Shown: positions 25,933 through 33,900, counted from the stretch's first letter. The stretch is 37,652 nucleotides of DNA from Acidobacteriaceae bacterium (GCA_003140075.1 PLIO01000132.1:974-38625); one strand, 5' to 3'. Translations and numbers: made by a program. Notes: generated by a model from the sequence alone, not told the origin.

Positions 25933-27375
25933 TTATTTCGGTTTGCTAGCGGCGCGCTTCTCGCGCACCCAGCCTTCCTTCACAATTTGCCGAGCACGGC
26001 CGACTGCCAGAGCCTCTTCAGGGACGTCGCTGGTGATGCACGATGCTGCGCCGACGTATGCGCCTCTGCCTACGCGCACAGGCGCGACCAGGGTGCTGTC
26101 GCTGCCGATGAAGGCTCCATCTTCGATCACGGTTGTGTGTTTGGCTACACCGTCATAGTTACAGGTGATGGTTCCCGCCCCGATGTTGACGCCCGCTCCG
26201 ATCTCGGCGTCGCCCAGGTAAGTCAGATGGTTGGCCTTGGACCCCTTGCCCAGCCTGATCTTCTTGGTCTCGACAAAATTCCCGACGTGCGCGCCTTCGC
26301 CAATATCACTGCCGGGGCGCAAATGAGAATAGGGGCCTATCACCGCACTGGCGCCGACCCGCGCTTCTTCCAAAATAGAGCCAGGACGAATGAGGACGCC
26401 TTCGCCGATCTCGGAATCGCGGATCACGGAGTAGGAGCGAATGCGGCAGGCGGCGCCGATTCGCGACTTGCCCATGATCTGGACGAATGGTTCGATTACC
26501 GAGTCGGGGGCGATTTCGACGTCGTTATCGATCACGCAGGTGGCGGGATAGAAAATGGTGACGCCCTCGTCCATCAGTTGTTGGCATTTGCGCATTCGGA
26601 TTTGAAAGTCGATGAACGATAATTCGGCGCGGGTGTTGGCGCCGAGAACTTCAGCGGAGTTTTCCGTTTTCCAGGCAACGACGCGTAGCCTCGCCTTGCG
26701 CAGGACCTCGGCCATGTCGGTCAAGTAGAACTCGCCGTGAGGGTTGGCGGTAGAGATCTTGTTGATGTTGGAAAATAATTGCGGCACGGCGAAGACGTAG
26801 AATCCGGCGTTGATCTCGTGAATCTTTTTCTGGGCTGGGCTGGCGGATTTTTCCTCGACGATACCCTGTACTTCGGCGCTGCGAGCAGATCTGCGAATGA
26901 CGCGGCCGTAGCCGGTGGGGTGGTCGAGGTCGGCGCTGAGCAAGGTCATGGCCGCTTGCTGGTCAAGGTGGAAGTTGAGCAGGCGGGCGATGGTCTGAGG
27001 CGTGATCTGCGGGGCATCCCCGGAGAGAACGATGACGTGGTCGTAGGTAGAAAGTGCCGATTGCGCGACCATCAAAGCGTGGCCGGTGCCGCGCTGCTCA
27101 GCTTGCAGGATGAAGTTGACGCCGGTGTCGGCGACGGCGGCTCGGACGCGGCCGGCTTCGTGGCCGATGATGGCGAAGACGTCCGACGGTGGGACTACGC
27201 GCGTGGCTGCGGCGATTACATGGGCCAGCAGAGGCTTGCCGCCAACTTCATGCAGGACTTTGGGAAGCTGCGACTTAAGCCGGGTGCCTTTGCCGGCGGC
27301 CATGATGGCGATGGCAACGCGGGGAGAACCGGCGGACGTCTTCGAACCTAGAAGTGAGTTCCCGGATTTCTTCAT
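25933..27375 (-). CDS. glmU: Bifunctional N-acetylglucosamine-1-phosphate uridyltransferase / glucosamine-1-phosphate acetyltransferase
   Basis: About 480 residues from the ATG at 27375, slightly longer than typical because of a ~20-residue N-terminal tail; upstream in-frame codons to 27501 look non-coding. The uridyltransferase domain has the L-x2-G-x-G-T-x-M-type loop as A-A-G-K-G-T-R-L-K-S-Q-L-P-K. The C-terminal left-handed beta-helix (~270-455) shows hexapeptide repeats and the catalytic-site segment K-A-N-H-L-T-Y-L-G-D-A with N-Y-D-G. It makes UDP-GlcNAc for peptidoglycan and lipopolysaccharide in the cytoplasm. A TATAGT box 7 nt upstream suggests a leaderless transcript. Confidence 0.95.
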   Translation of the reverse strand: MKKSGNSLLGSKTSAGSPRVAIAIMAAGKGTRLKSQLPKVLHEVGGKPLLAHVIAAATRVVPPSDVFAIIGHEAGRVRAAVADTGVNFILQAEQRGTGHALMVAQSALSTYDHVIVLSGDAPQITPQTIARLLNFHLDQQAAMTLLSADLDHPTGYGRVIRRSARSAEVQGIVEEKSASPAQKKIHEINAGFYVFAVPQLFSNINKISTANPHGEFYLTDMAEVLRKARLRVVAWKTENSAEVLGANTRAELSFIDFQIRMRKCQQLMDEGVTIFYPATCVIDNDVEIAPDSVIEPFVQIMGKSRIGAACRIRSYSVIRDSEIGEGVLIRPGSILEEARVGASAVIGPYSHLRPGSDIGEGAHVGNFVETKKIRLGKGSKANHLTYLGDAEIGAGVNIGAGTITCNYDGVAKHTTVIEDGAFIGSDSTLVAPVRVGRGAYVGAASCITSDVPEEALAVGRARQIVKEGWVREKRAASKPK

Positions 27376-27382
27376 TTGCCCC

Positions 27383-27388
27383 ACTATA
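27383..27388 (-). promoter_or_regulatory. Candidate -10 box (TATAGT) for glmU
   Basis: On the minus strand TATAGT ends 7 nt before the glmU ATG at 27375, so transcription would begin at or next to the start codon. No convincing -35 box was found. Confidence 0.4.
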
Positions 27389-27518
27389 CCTTGAAGGCGG
27401 AACAGTACAGAAGGGGTACCCAGGCAAGTCGTTTGGCAATTTCCTACCTTACTGCATAAGATCGTGCCTCGACGGTTGCGCTGCTGGGGATAGACCGTCA
27501 AATCCGAAGGCGGAAGAG

Positions 27519-27787
27519 ATGCCGAAGTATGTCATTGAGCGGGAGATGCCAGGCGTGGGAAGTTTGCCGCCAGATCAGTTTCTGGCAATTTCGCAGAAGT
27601 CGTGCAGCGTCCTGAAGAACCTGGGACCGCAGATTCAGTGGCTCGAGAGTTATGTTACCCAGGACAAAATCTATTGTGATACATCGCTCGCAATGAAGCG
27701 ATGGTGCGGGAACTGCAGGGCAGCTTTCCGGCGAACCGCGTTTCGGAGGTGAAGAGGATTATCGATCCGACTTCGGCGGAAGCATGA
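27519..27787 (+). pseudogene. DUF4242-type small protein, frameshifted
   Basis: The ATG at 27519 opens a frame reading M-P-K-Y-V-I-E-R-E-M-P-G, then the family-like I-S-Q-K-S-C and K-I-Y-C. After the TGT at 27675-27677 the sequence goes G-A before TAC-ATC-GCT, where a three-base codon (for example GTA or GTG) is expected. From 27680 the shifted frame reads Y-I-A-R-N-E-A-M-V-R-E then F-P-A-N-R-V-S-E-V-K-R-I-I-D-P-T-S-A-E and stops at 27787. Restoring one base gives a ~90-residue DUF4242 protein of normal length. In the unshifted frame the protein runs to 27752 with a meaningless Arg-rich tail. Either a real null mutation or a sequencing error. Confidence 0.75.
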
Positions 27788-27799
27788 CGCGATTGTGGG

Positions 27800-28576
27800 T
27801 TAGAGACCCAATCCTCCGTCTACAGCAAGAATCTGGCCGGTAATGAACTGGGGCGCGGTGGCGAAGAACAGAACCGCTGCGGCGATTTCGTCGGCTCGGC
27901 CGTTGCGCCGCATGGGAGTCTGCTTGGCCATACGCTTCATGAAGGCAGCAGCCGACTTCTCCCCGAGATCGATCATGCCGGGTGCGACCGCGTTCACCGC
28001 AATTTCGGGAGCCAAAGCCTTTGCCATGACCTTGGTCAGCATGTGCAATGCGGCTTTGGAGGAGCAGTAATGCGCGTGCGTGGCCCAGGGACGCAAGCCG
28101 CCTAAGGATCCCATATGAATGATCTTCGCTTCAATTCCTTCTGAGCGCTTCGATCCCGGCCGTTTTCGGCGCATCCACTTCAAAGCCTCGCGCGACACCA
28201 GAAACGGCCCACGGGTGTTCGACGCGAACATCGCATCCCACTGGCGCAGGGTGAGGCGCTCGAAATCAGCAGTGGCGTAGTTAGCGGCGTTGTTAACCAG
28301 GATGTCAATGCGGCCCAGTTCGCGTCCGGCCTCTTTCATCATAGACTTGACACTGGCTTCGTCGGTGACGTCGCAGTGCAGGGCGAAAGCGCGCACGCCA
28401 AAGCTGGAGAGGTCGACGACCGTGTTCTTGGCTTCACGGGAGGAGTTGCGAAAAGTGATGGCGACATCTGCTCCGGCCTGGGCCAGAGCCAGAGCGGAGG
28501 CGCGCCCCAGGCGCTGGGCCCCGCCCGTGATGAGGCAGGCCTTGCCGCGCAGAGGTTTGTGCTCGGGAGCTACCAT
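27800..28576 (-). CDS. Short-chain dehydrogenase/reductase (FabG/pteridine-reductase-like)
   Basis: A 258-residue SDR. The dinucleotide motif T-G-G-A-Q-R-L-G-R is near residue 17, N-N-A-A-N appears near 90, and the active site Y-C-S-S-K sits about residue 165 in H-Y-C-S-S-K-A-A-L. The C-terminus D-G-G-L-G-L is typical. NADPH preference is suggested by the T-F-R-N-S loop after strand 2, resembling FabG and pteridine reductases (FolM-like). The substrate is not determined. TAGAAT ends 6 nt before the ATG, so the transcript may be leaderless. It converges on the frameshifted DUF4242 gene (12 bp between stops). Confidence 0.88.
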   Translation of the reverse strand: MVAPEHKPLRGKACLITGGAQRLGRASALALAQAGADVAITFRNSSREAKNTVVDLSSFGVRAFALHCDVTDEASVKSMMKEAGRELGRIDILVNNAANYATADFERLTLRQWDAMFASNTRGPFLVSREALKWMRRKRPGSKRSEGIEAKIIHMGSLGGLRPWATHAHYCSSKAALHMLTKVMAKALAPEIAVNAVAPGMIDLGEKSAAAFMKRMAKQTPMRRNGRADEIAAAVLFFATAPQFITGQILAVDGGLGL

Positions 28577-28582
28577 TTTCGG

Positions 28583-28588
28583 ATTCTA
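28583..28588 (-). promoter_or_regulatory. Candidate -10 box (TAGAAT) for the SDR gene
   Basis: On the minus strand TAGAAT ends 6 nt before the ATG at 28576, placing the expected transcription start at the A of the ATG. It is divergent from the TAGAAT box at 28664. The -35 region is weak. Confidence 0.45.
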
Positions 28589-28663
28589 CTCCTGAACTGG
28601 GAAGGGAAAATCGTGCAGCGATGTCCGCGTGTTTTTTCTTGCCAGGAGGTGCTGCAGTAAGGG

Positions 28664-28669
28664 TAGAAT
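28664..28669 (+). promoter_or_regulatory. Candidate -10 box (TAGAAT) for the glutaredoxin-like gene
   Basis: TAGAAT ends 6 nt before the GTG at 28676, predicting a leaderless message. TTGCCA at 28639-28644 could be a -35 box, though with a long 19-nt spacer. Confidence 0.45.
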
Positions 28670-28675
28670 CGCCTC

Positions 28676-28921
28676 GTGCCGGAGTCCCGCCAGGTCGTGG
28701 TTTACTCGCGCAAAGGGTGTCACCTCTGCGAGGTGGTGAAAGAGAGCCTGACGAAGCTTTCCCGCCGCGGCGGATTCACTTGGCAGGAAGTGGATGTGGA
28801 TAGCGACAGCGAACTGCGCCGGCAGTTCAATGACGATGTCCCGGTCGTGTTCATCGACGGCCGCAAAGCCTTCAAATACCGCATGGACGAGCGCGAATTT
28901 CTGCGCAAGCTGGTCGGCTAG
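28676..28921 (+). CDS. Glutaredoxin-like (thioredoxin-fold) small protein
   Basis: An 81-residue protein starting at GTG 28676. The redox motif C-H-L-C lies near residue 15 (Y-S-R-K-G-C-H-L-C-E). The fold's cis-proline is present in V-P-V-V-F-I-D-G near residue 55, as in the glutaredoxin/DUF836 family. Length and order (beta strand, C-x-x-C, helix, strand, V-P, strand) fit a minimal thioredoxin fold. It likely reduces disulfides in the cytoplasm; the substrate is unknown. A possible promoter directly abuts the start codon. It is divergent from the SDR gene. Confidence 0.82.
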   Translation: MPESRQVVVYSRKGCHLCEVVKESLTKLSRRGGFTWQEVDVDSDSELRRQFNDDVPVVFIDGRKAFKYRMDEREFLRKLVG

Positions 28922-29090
28922 GACTGGTTATCTGATCTAGAAGCTGAGCCGTCTATTCCATGACACACACGTGTTTCTGTTGACACGGTCATGCCGGCCA
29001 CATAGCCCTAACTTGTCCGCCCTCAACGAGTCCGCGGCGGCAACCTCCTTGCAATCGAATCTGTGCGACCTATCGCAAGGAGGGACGTTC

Positions 29091-30341
29091 TTGCTGCGAC
29101 AAATTCTAGCATTGGTCTTCATCTTTGTGTGCACCACCGTTGCCTGGGTGATTCTCGGGGCTACGATTTTCGCCCGTACCTACGGCAGCAACGAGCAACT
29201 GCAGGGCCACGTGGCTTCCACTTGGGGCACGGCGCAACAACAGTCCCCGCCAACGGCAACCTATACCTTCACTGACGTAGTGAACTCGACCACAGTAGAG
29301 AACGGCAAGGTCGTGGTTCACAGCGAGAACGTACAACGCCAGGTTCCGCTGCCCATGCAGGCAAGCCGGATTCATGTGAATTTTCATCTCACTCCACGGC
29401 AGAAGGGACTGCTGTGGTACAGCACCTACGCGGTCGACTTCGCCGCAGACTATACGTTCCAAAACAACACAACGCGACCGCAGGCCGTGGATTTCCGCTT
29501 GAAGTTTCCAGCCCAGAAAGCAATCTACGACGGCCTGCAGATGAAGGTGAACGAGCAACCGGTTGCACTCGCGACCGACGATCAAGGCACGGTAGGGCAG
29601 GCAACCGTGGGTCCGGGAGACACCGCCAGCCTCCATGTTGCCTATCGTTCGCAAGGATTGGATTGCTGGCGCTACCAGCTAGGCGACGGCATCGCCCAGG
29701 CCCGCGATTTCATGCTCACCATGCAAACTAACTTCCGTGACATCGACTTCGCCGACGACACGCTCTCGCCCACCTCGAAACAGCTAGTCCCGGGCGGCTG
29801 GCAATTGACGTGGCAGTACTCGAACCTGGTGTCAGGATTCCAGATTGGCATGACCATGCCACAGAAACCGCAACCGGGGCCGCTGGCGGGCGAGATCAGC
29901 TACGCCGCGCCGGTGTCGTTGTTCTTCTTCTTTTTTCTGATGTTCATCATCACCACACTGCGCAACATCGATCTGCATCCCATGAATTACTTTTTCCTGG
30001 CAACAGCCTTTTTCGCCTTCCATCTGCTGCTGGCTTATTCGGTGGATCACATTTCGATCCATGCCGCCATGGTTCTATCTTCCGCCGTTTCGGTGGGCTT
30101 GGTCGTGAGCTATCTGCGATTGGTGGTAGGACTACGGTTCGCCGCCTTGGAGGCGGGCACGGCACAGTTGATTTACCTGGTGCTGTTTTCTTATGCGTTC
30201 TTCTGGAAAGGATTTACCGGGCTGGCGATCACGATCGTCGCTATCATCACGTTGTTCGTGGTAATGCAGGTGACCGGGAGGATTCGCTGGTCGGAGCGAT
30301 TTGCGGCGCGTGGTGGAGCCCCTGTGCCCAGCGCAGCGTGA
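29091..30341 (+). CDS. CreD-like inner-membrane protein
   Basis: About 416 residues. The TTG at 29091 is chosen because a perfect AAGGAGGG lies 6 nt upstream and the product begins directly with a membrane helix (L-R-Q-I-L-A-L-V-F-I-F-V-C); the frame upstream to 28971 looks non-coding. A large beta-rich periplasmic region (~35-290) follows. Six or so hydrophobic helices fill the last ~140 residues, including D-H-I-S-I-H-A-A and Y-L-R-L-V-V-G-L-R patterns that recall E. coli CreD. CreD affects envelope stress and beta-lactam tolerance; the role here is inferred from family resemblance only. A GC-rich hairpin follows 10 bp after the stop. Confidence 0.75.
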   Translation: MLRQILALVFIFVCTTVAWVILGATIFARTYGSNEQLQGHVASTWGTAQQQSPPTATYTFTDVVNSTTVENGKVVVHSENVQRQVPLPMQASRIHVNFHLTPRQKGLLWYSTYAVDFAADYTFQNNTTRPQAVDFRLKFPAQKAIYDGLQMKVNEQPVALATDDQGTVGQATVGPGDTASLHVAYRSQGLDCWRYQLGDGIAQARDFMLTMQTNFRDIDFADDTLSPTSKQLVPGGWQLTWQYSNLVSGFQIGMTMPQKPQPGPLAGEISYAAPVSLFFFFFLMFIITTLRNIDLHPMNYFFLATAFFAFHLLLAYSVDHISIHAAMVLSSAVSVGLVVSYLRLVVGLRFAALEAGTAQLIYLVLFSYAFFWKGFTGLAITIVAIITLFVVMQVTGRIRWSERFAARGGAPVPSAA

Positions 30342-30350
30342 TGCCTGCGA

Positions 30351-30376
30351 GGGGGCGGTCGCATCTGGCCGCCCCC
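30351..30376 (+). terminator. GC-rich hairpin between CreD-like gene and ligase
   Basis: GGGGGCGG (30351-30358) pairs perfectly with CCGCCCCC (30369-30376) around a 10-nt loop. No T-run follows, so termination strength is doubtful; it may only attenuate transcription. Confidence 0.45.
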
Positions 30377-30406
30377 GGGTGGCACCGTAGGCAGGGCACT
30401 TTCCGC

Positions 30407-30412
30407 TACAAT
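30407..30412 (+). promoter_or_regulatory. Candidate -10 box (TACAAT) for the acyl-CoA ligase gene
   Basis: TACAAT ends 11 nt before the ATG at 30424, predicting a leader of only a few bases. No clear Shine-Dalgarno or -35 box is present. Confidence 0.4.
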
Positions 30413-30423
30413 CATTCTCGGCC

Positions 30424-32016
30424 ATGCTGCGCACCCAGCTCTATGCTGATCCCAAAGATATTTTTGTACACGACGCAGTTCTTGACTCCTGCCGCAAGCA
30501 CGCTAGGAAGACGGCTCTGGTGGACACTTCCTGCGGGCGTCGGCTCACCTATGCGGAATACGGCGAGACCGTAGAGGCGCTGGCCCGTGGGCTGGTTGCG
30601 GCTGGGGTTAAGCCGGGCGAAGTAGTGGCGATCTTCCTCTGCAATTCCTGGGAGTTCTGCGCCGCTTATCATGCGGTCACGCTGGCCGGGGCAATTCCCA
30701 CGCTGCTGAATCCGACGTACCGCGAGCGGGAAGTGCGCTACCAGTTGGGCAATTCGGGCGCGGTCGTGCTGATCACCGACGGGCCGAATATTTCAGGCAT
30801 CAATCTTGCCGAGCTGCCGAATCTGCGGCGGGTGTTTTGCACGCGGGAGCAGGGAAGCGGAAGCGAGCCATTTTCCCATCTGCTGAAACGGGTGAGCGCA
30901 ACTCTGCCCGAGCGCGATCAGCCATCGGACGAAATCTTGGCCGCGCTTCCGTATTCGAGCGGCACGACCGGCCTGCCCAAGGGCGTGATGCTGTCGCACC
31001 GCAACCTGGTGGCAAACGTTTATCAGTTGCTCGGCCCGGGCGCGGCGATGTTGCAGCCGGTGGACAACCTGCTTTGCTTCCTGCCTCTGTATCACATCTA
31101 CGGACTGAATGTGGCGCTAAATCCCATGCTGATGATGGGAGCGACCCTGGTCTTGATGCCGCGCTTCAACACGGGGCACTTAACCTCGCTGCTGACGGAG
31201 GAATCGATTACCACCATGCTCATGGTGCCCCCGGCGATGAACGCGCTGTGTCTGGCGGCGGAGGCGGGAGAGTTTCCGAAGAATCACAAAGTGCGCTGGG
31301 TGAAGTCGGGGGCGGCGCCGCTGGCGCCGGAGCTGCCGCGAAGATTCACGGCGCTTACCGGCATCCTGGTGTGTCAGGGATATGGCATGACGGAAGCTTC
31401 GCCCGTGACGCACGTGGGTTATCTGGAGCCGGAACTGTACCGGCCGGATTCCATCGGGCACCCGTTAGCGCAGACGGAGTGCCGAGTGATTGGGCAGCAG
31501 AATCTGAACGCCTCGGCGGACAATACCGCCGAGGTTACTAGCGGCGAGCCTGGCGAGTTGGTAATGCGTGGGCCACAGTTTATGCAGGGCTACTGGAAAG
31601 AGCCGGACGCTACTACCGCCGTGCTGCGCGACGGATGGTATTGGTCTGGCGACATTGTCACGCGCGACGTCGAGGGATTTTACCGTGTCGTGGACCGGCG
31701 CAAAGAAATGATCAAGTACAAAGGTTTCCCGGTTGCGCCGGCGGAGGTGGAAGCTGTTCTCCTGGAGCACGCTGCCGTGCGGGAGTGCGGAGTCGTGGGC
31801 CGGCCCGACGCGGCAGCAGGCGAGATTCCGGTGGCATTCGTCGCCTTGCGCGATGGATTTGCGTCCAGTAAGAAGATGGAGGACGAGTTGTGCGCCTTCG
31901 TTGCCGACCGGTTGACCCATTACAAGCAGCCGCGTGAAGTGCATTTTGTTGAGGTCGTCCCCAAGACCGCCTCGGGAAAGATTCTGAGGCGCGAGCTGCG
32001 GCAGTTGATTCGGTGA
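30424..32016 (+). CDS. Acyl/aryl-CoA ligase (4-coumarate-CoA-ligase-like)
   Basis: A 530-residue adenylate-forming enzyme. The P-loop-like core motif S-S-G-T-T-G-L-P-K-G-V near residue 178 binds the ATP phosphates. Later motifs are Y-G-M-T-E-A-S near 320, the catalytic-domain hinge S-G-D-I-V ... V-V-D-R-R-K-E-M-I-K-Y-K-G-F near 425, and the C-terminal catalytic lysine in P-K-T-A-S-G-K-I-L-R-R-E. It activates a carboxylic acid to its CoA thioester through an acyl-AMP. Overall it is closest in layout to 4-coumarate/medium-chain acyl-CoA ligases; the substrate cannot be read from sequence. A decayed copy of its 3' end lies about 1 kb downstream. Confidence 0.9.
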   Translation: MLRTQLYADPKDIFVHDAVLDSCRKHARKTALVDTSCGRRLTYAEYGETVEALARGLVAAGVKPGEVVAIFLCNSWEFCAAYHAVTLAGAIPTLLNPTYREREVRYQLGNSGAVVLITDGPNISGINLAELPNLRRVFCTREQGSGSEPFSHLLKRVSATLPERDQPSDEILAALPYSSGTTGLPKGVMLSHRNLVANVYQLLGPGAAMLQPVDNLLCFLPLYHIYGLNVALNPMLMMGATLVLMPRFNTGHLTSLLTEESITTMLMVPPAMNALCLAAEAGEFPKNHKVRWVKSGAAPLAPELPRRFTALTGILVCQGYGMTEASPVTHVGYLEPELYRPDSIGHPLAQTECRVIGQQNLNASADNTAEVTSGEPGELVMRGPQFMQGYWKEPDATTAVLRDGWYWSGDIVTRDVEGFYRVVDRRKEMIKYKGFPVAPAEVEAVLLEHAAVRECGVVGRPDAAAGEIPVAFVALRDGFASSKKMEDELCAFVADRLTHYKQPREVHFVEVVPKTASGKILRRELRQLIR

Positions 32017-32138
32017 TGCTATGACAAGTTTACAGAATCGAAGTCAAGAGAATTCCGGGTAGGTGGTTCATGCGATATGTTATGTTATACAGGCTTTGTA
32101 GTGCGCATTGCGCTTCGAGGCGATGAAAGGAGGCTTCT

Positions 32139-32537
32139 GTGAGTGATAAGGTCAATCTGCTTAGGCTATTTAACAGCGCACCGAAAGACGAGAGGAATAG
32201 GTTTATCGATGACCCAAGGACGGATGCGTTCTTCGAGGGTCTGGCCAAGTCCACGCCTCTCAGTCCGCCGCAACTCCTCGAGTTTGCTGAGAAATTGCAC
32301 AAGGATCCGGTAATGTCCCCACTGGCTCAGCGAGTTGTCTTGCAGGCGATCGGCGACATCGGTCACGATCGACGCGCACTGGAAATACTGTCAAGAGTAG
32401 CGGACGAACGTACAGCGTGGGGCCTGTCTGTTCGAGATCTGCTCGCTAAGATAACAAAGGCCTATCAAGGGCCGTCACCGATGTGGGAGTCGACAGGCGG
32501 CCCGTTCGGCGGCGTATCTGGCCCCCCACGACAGTGA
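32139..32537 (+). CDS. Small soluble protein of unknown function
   Basis: A 132-residue protein starting at GTG 32139, preceded 5 nt upstream by a perfect AAAGGAGG. It is mostly helical and charged (for example D-P-R-T-D-A-F-F-E-G-L-A-K, then P-P-Q-L-L-E-F-A-E-K-L-H), with a Gly/Pro-rich tail. No Cys, signal peptide or recognised motif. A second frame (32483-32743) overlaps its last codons. The strong ribosome site argues that it is real. It lies in the segment between the ligase and the duplicated ligase tail, so it may belong to a small inserted or rearranged piece. Confidence 0.65.
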   Translation: MSDKVNLLRLFNSAPKDERNRFIDDPRTDAFFEGLAKSTPLSPPQLLEFAEKLHKDPVMSPLAQRVVLQAIGDIGHDRRALEILSRVADERTAWGLSVRDLLAKITKAYQGPSPMWESTGGPFGGVSGPPRQ

Positions 32538-32743
32538 TCTCGTTTGCCACGACAGCGCCTGGAAGTGGATGCACCTTCCAGCCACCGTCGGGCCCTCCAG
32601 TCACCCTTGCTCCAAAACAAACACAGGTGTTCAAAGAGGATTTCGCGGTTGATGCAGGAGTAGAACGCTCGGGATTTACCGCGATTGTCGTCATGTGTCA
32701 GGTTGAGCACCCCCTTATCTTCACCATCACTCATTTCGCATAA
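32483..32743 (+). CDS. Possible overlapping small protein
   Basis: A frame of 86 codons, opening with GTG at 32483 within the end of the previous gene and +2 relative to it. The first ~17 codons are Arg/Pro-rich and look like shadow. The rest (T-V-I-S-F-A-T-T-A-P-G, then a beta-like F-T-A-I-V-V-M-C-Q-V) has a plausible coding composition. It could be a coupled second gene, a domain joined to the upstream gene by a frameshift, or chance. No ribosome site is clear. Confidence 0.3.
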   Translation: MGVDRRPVRRRIWPPTTVISFATTAPGSGCTFQPPSGPPVTLAPKQTQVFKEDFAVDAGVERSGFTAIVVMCQVEHPLIFTITHFA

Positions 32744-32960
32744 GCTCGACAATAGGAGCCCGATTGAATCGAGTAACTCAGGTCGATGACGCTGGCAATC
32801 TGGGCTAACAGTCGTCCTGCCCTTCAAAGACCTTGAACTCTTGGCAGTGAACCGGGGGTTGGGGTGGCGCGACTCAGAGCAAGCCGGCCTGCAACTGATT
32901 GGCGCCCGCCTTCGGCAGGGACTCCGAGTAGGCGGGCGATTTTGTTTCTTGAAGAAACGG

Positions 32961-33017
32961 CCGCGTGAAGTGCACTTTGTAGAGGTCGCGCCGCGAGCTG
33001 CGGCAGTTGATTCGCTG
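32961..33017 (+). pseudogene. Decayed duplicate of the acyl-CoA ligase 3' end
   Basis: Bases 32961-32988 match 31930-31957 of the ligase gene at 26 of 28 positions. Bases 32992-33014 match 31990-32012 exactly, and the next codon region keeps TGA after one change. Between these blocks the copy has 3 bases against 32 in the ligase, so 29 bases are deleted and the frame is lost. The rest of 32744-33147 shows no gene. It is a relic of duplication or of an insertion that copied the gene end. Confidence 0.75.
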
Positions 33018-33109
33018 AGTGCGCAGATCGGCGGCTAAGGCGCACCTTATCGATAAATTCAAGAAATCAATTCAGGCTATCAATTTCTCCCGGGCTATAT
33101 GCGCTCGCA

Positions 33110-33138
33110 TTGCTCCGGGCATAGACTTGCGGTAGTAT
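33110..33138 (+). promoter_or_regulatory. Candidate promoter for the RCK-domain protein gene
   Basis: TTGCTC (33110-33115) and TAGTAT (33133-33138) are separated by 17 nt, the standard spacing. The -10 box ends 9 nt before the ATG at 33148, predicting a leader of only two or three bases. Confidence 0.5.
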
Positions 33139-33147
33139 CTCTGCCTC

Positions 33148-33900
33148 ATGGTCCGAATCCTGCTTCTGTTCTTGCGCCGGTTGTGGCTGCCACTGGTGGT
33201 GTTTGCCGGATTCAGCCTGATCTGTGTGCTGGTGTACCACCGGCTGGAGGGGTTGGCCTGGCCGGATGCCCTGTTTTGGATGATCCAACCGCACGCCATC
33301 GATGCCAAGCGGGTGCACAACGCGACCAAGCTCTTCTCGATCTTTGTGTATGGGGGCGTGTTTGCCTTTCAAATCTGGGTGGCGGAACGCGTGGCAGTGA
33401 CGATTTTCAACCGGCAAGGTATGGAGGCCTGGAGAACCATGGTGAACGATGTCAGCACCGACAAACTGAAAGATCACTTCATCATCTGCGGTTATGGGCA
33501 AGTTGGCCGGACGGTGGTGGATCAACTGAACCGCCTTCAGATCCCTTTTGTGCTGATCGAGACCAATGAAGGATTGTGCCGTGAACTATTGAAGGAGAAA
33601 GTACTGATCATTCAAGGCGATGCCAAACGGCACGATGTGCTGCAGTCCGCGGGGATCGAGCGCGCACGCGGCGTCTGTATCGTGATCGACAACGACGCCG
33701 ATAATCTGTACATCACGGTGACGGCGAAGGCTCTGAATCCCAAAGTGCGCATCATCACGCGGGCCGGACAATCCCGCTACGCCCAGGCCATGCGCAATTC
33801 GGGGGCCGATGAAGTGATCATTCCGGAGTACGAAGGCGGCTTGATGACGGGGCGGATGATCGCCAAGTTTTATCCTGCTGCCCACTCGAATCTGCAGTAA
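33148..33900 (+). CDS. Two-helix K+-channel-like protein with RCK/TrkA-N domain but no selectivity filter
   Basis: A 250-residue protein. An N-terminal membrane helix (~11-30), a pore-helix-like segment (W-P-D-A-L-F-W-M-I) and a second helix (~61-79) match the layout of two-helix K+ channels. Where T-V-G-Y-G-D should follow the pore helix, the sequence reads Q-P-H-A-I-D-A-K-R-V, so the K+ filter is missing. The cytoplasmic RCK/TrkA-N domain is intact, with Rossmann motif G115-Y-G-Q-V-G and later G-D-A-K and N-D-A-D-N. It probably binds a nucleotide and senses or gates something other than a normal K+ pore, or forms a non-conducting regulator. No partner transporter gene is adjacent. Confidence 0.8.
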   Translation: MVRILLLFLRRLWLPLVVFAGFSLICVLVYHRLEGLAWPDALFWMIQPHAIDAKRVHNATKLFSIFVYGGVFAFQIWVAERVAVTIFNRQGMEAWRTMVNDVSTDKLKDHFIICGYGQVGRTVVDQLNRLQIPFVLIETNEGLCRELLKEKVLIIQGDAKRHDVLQSAGIERARGVCIVIDNDADNLYITVTAKALNPKVRIITRAGQSRYAQAMRNSGADEVIIPEYEGGLMTGRMIAKFYPAAHSNLQ

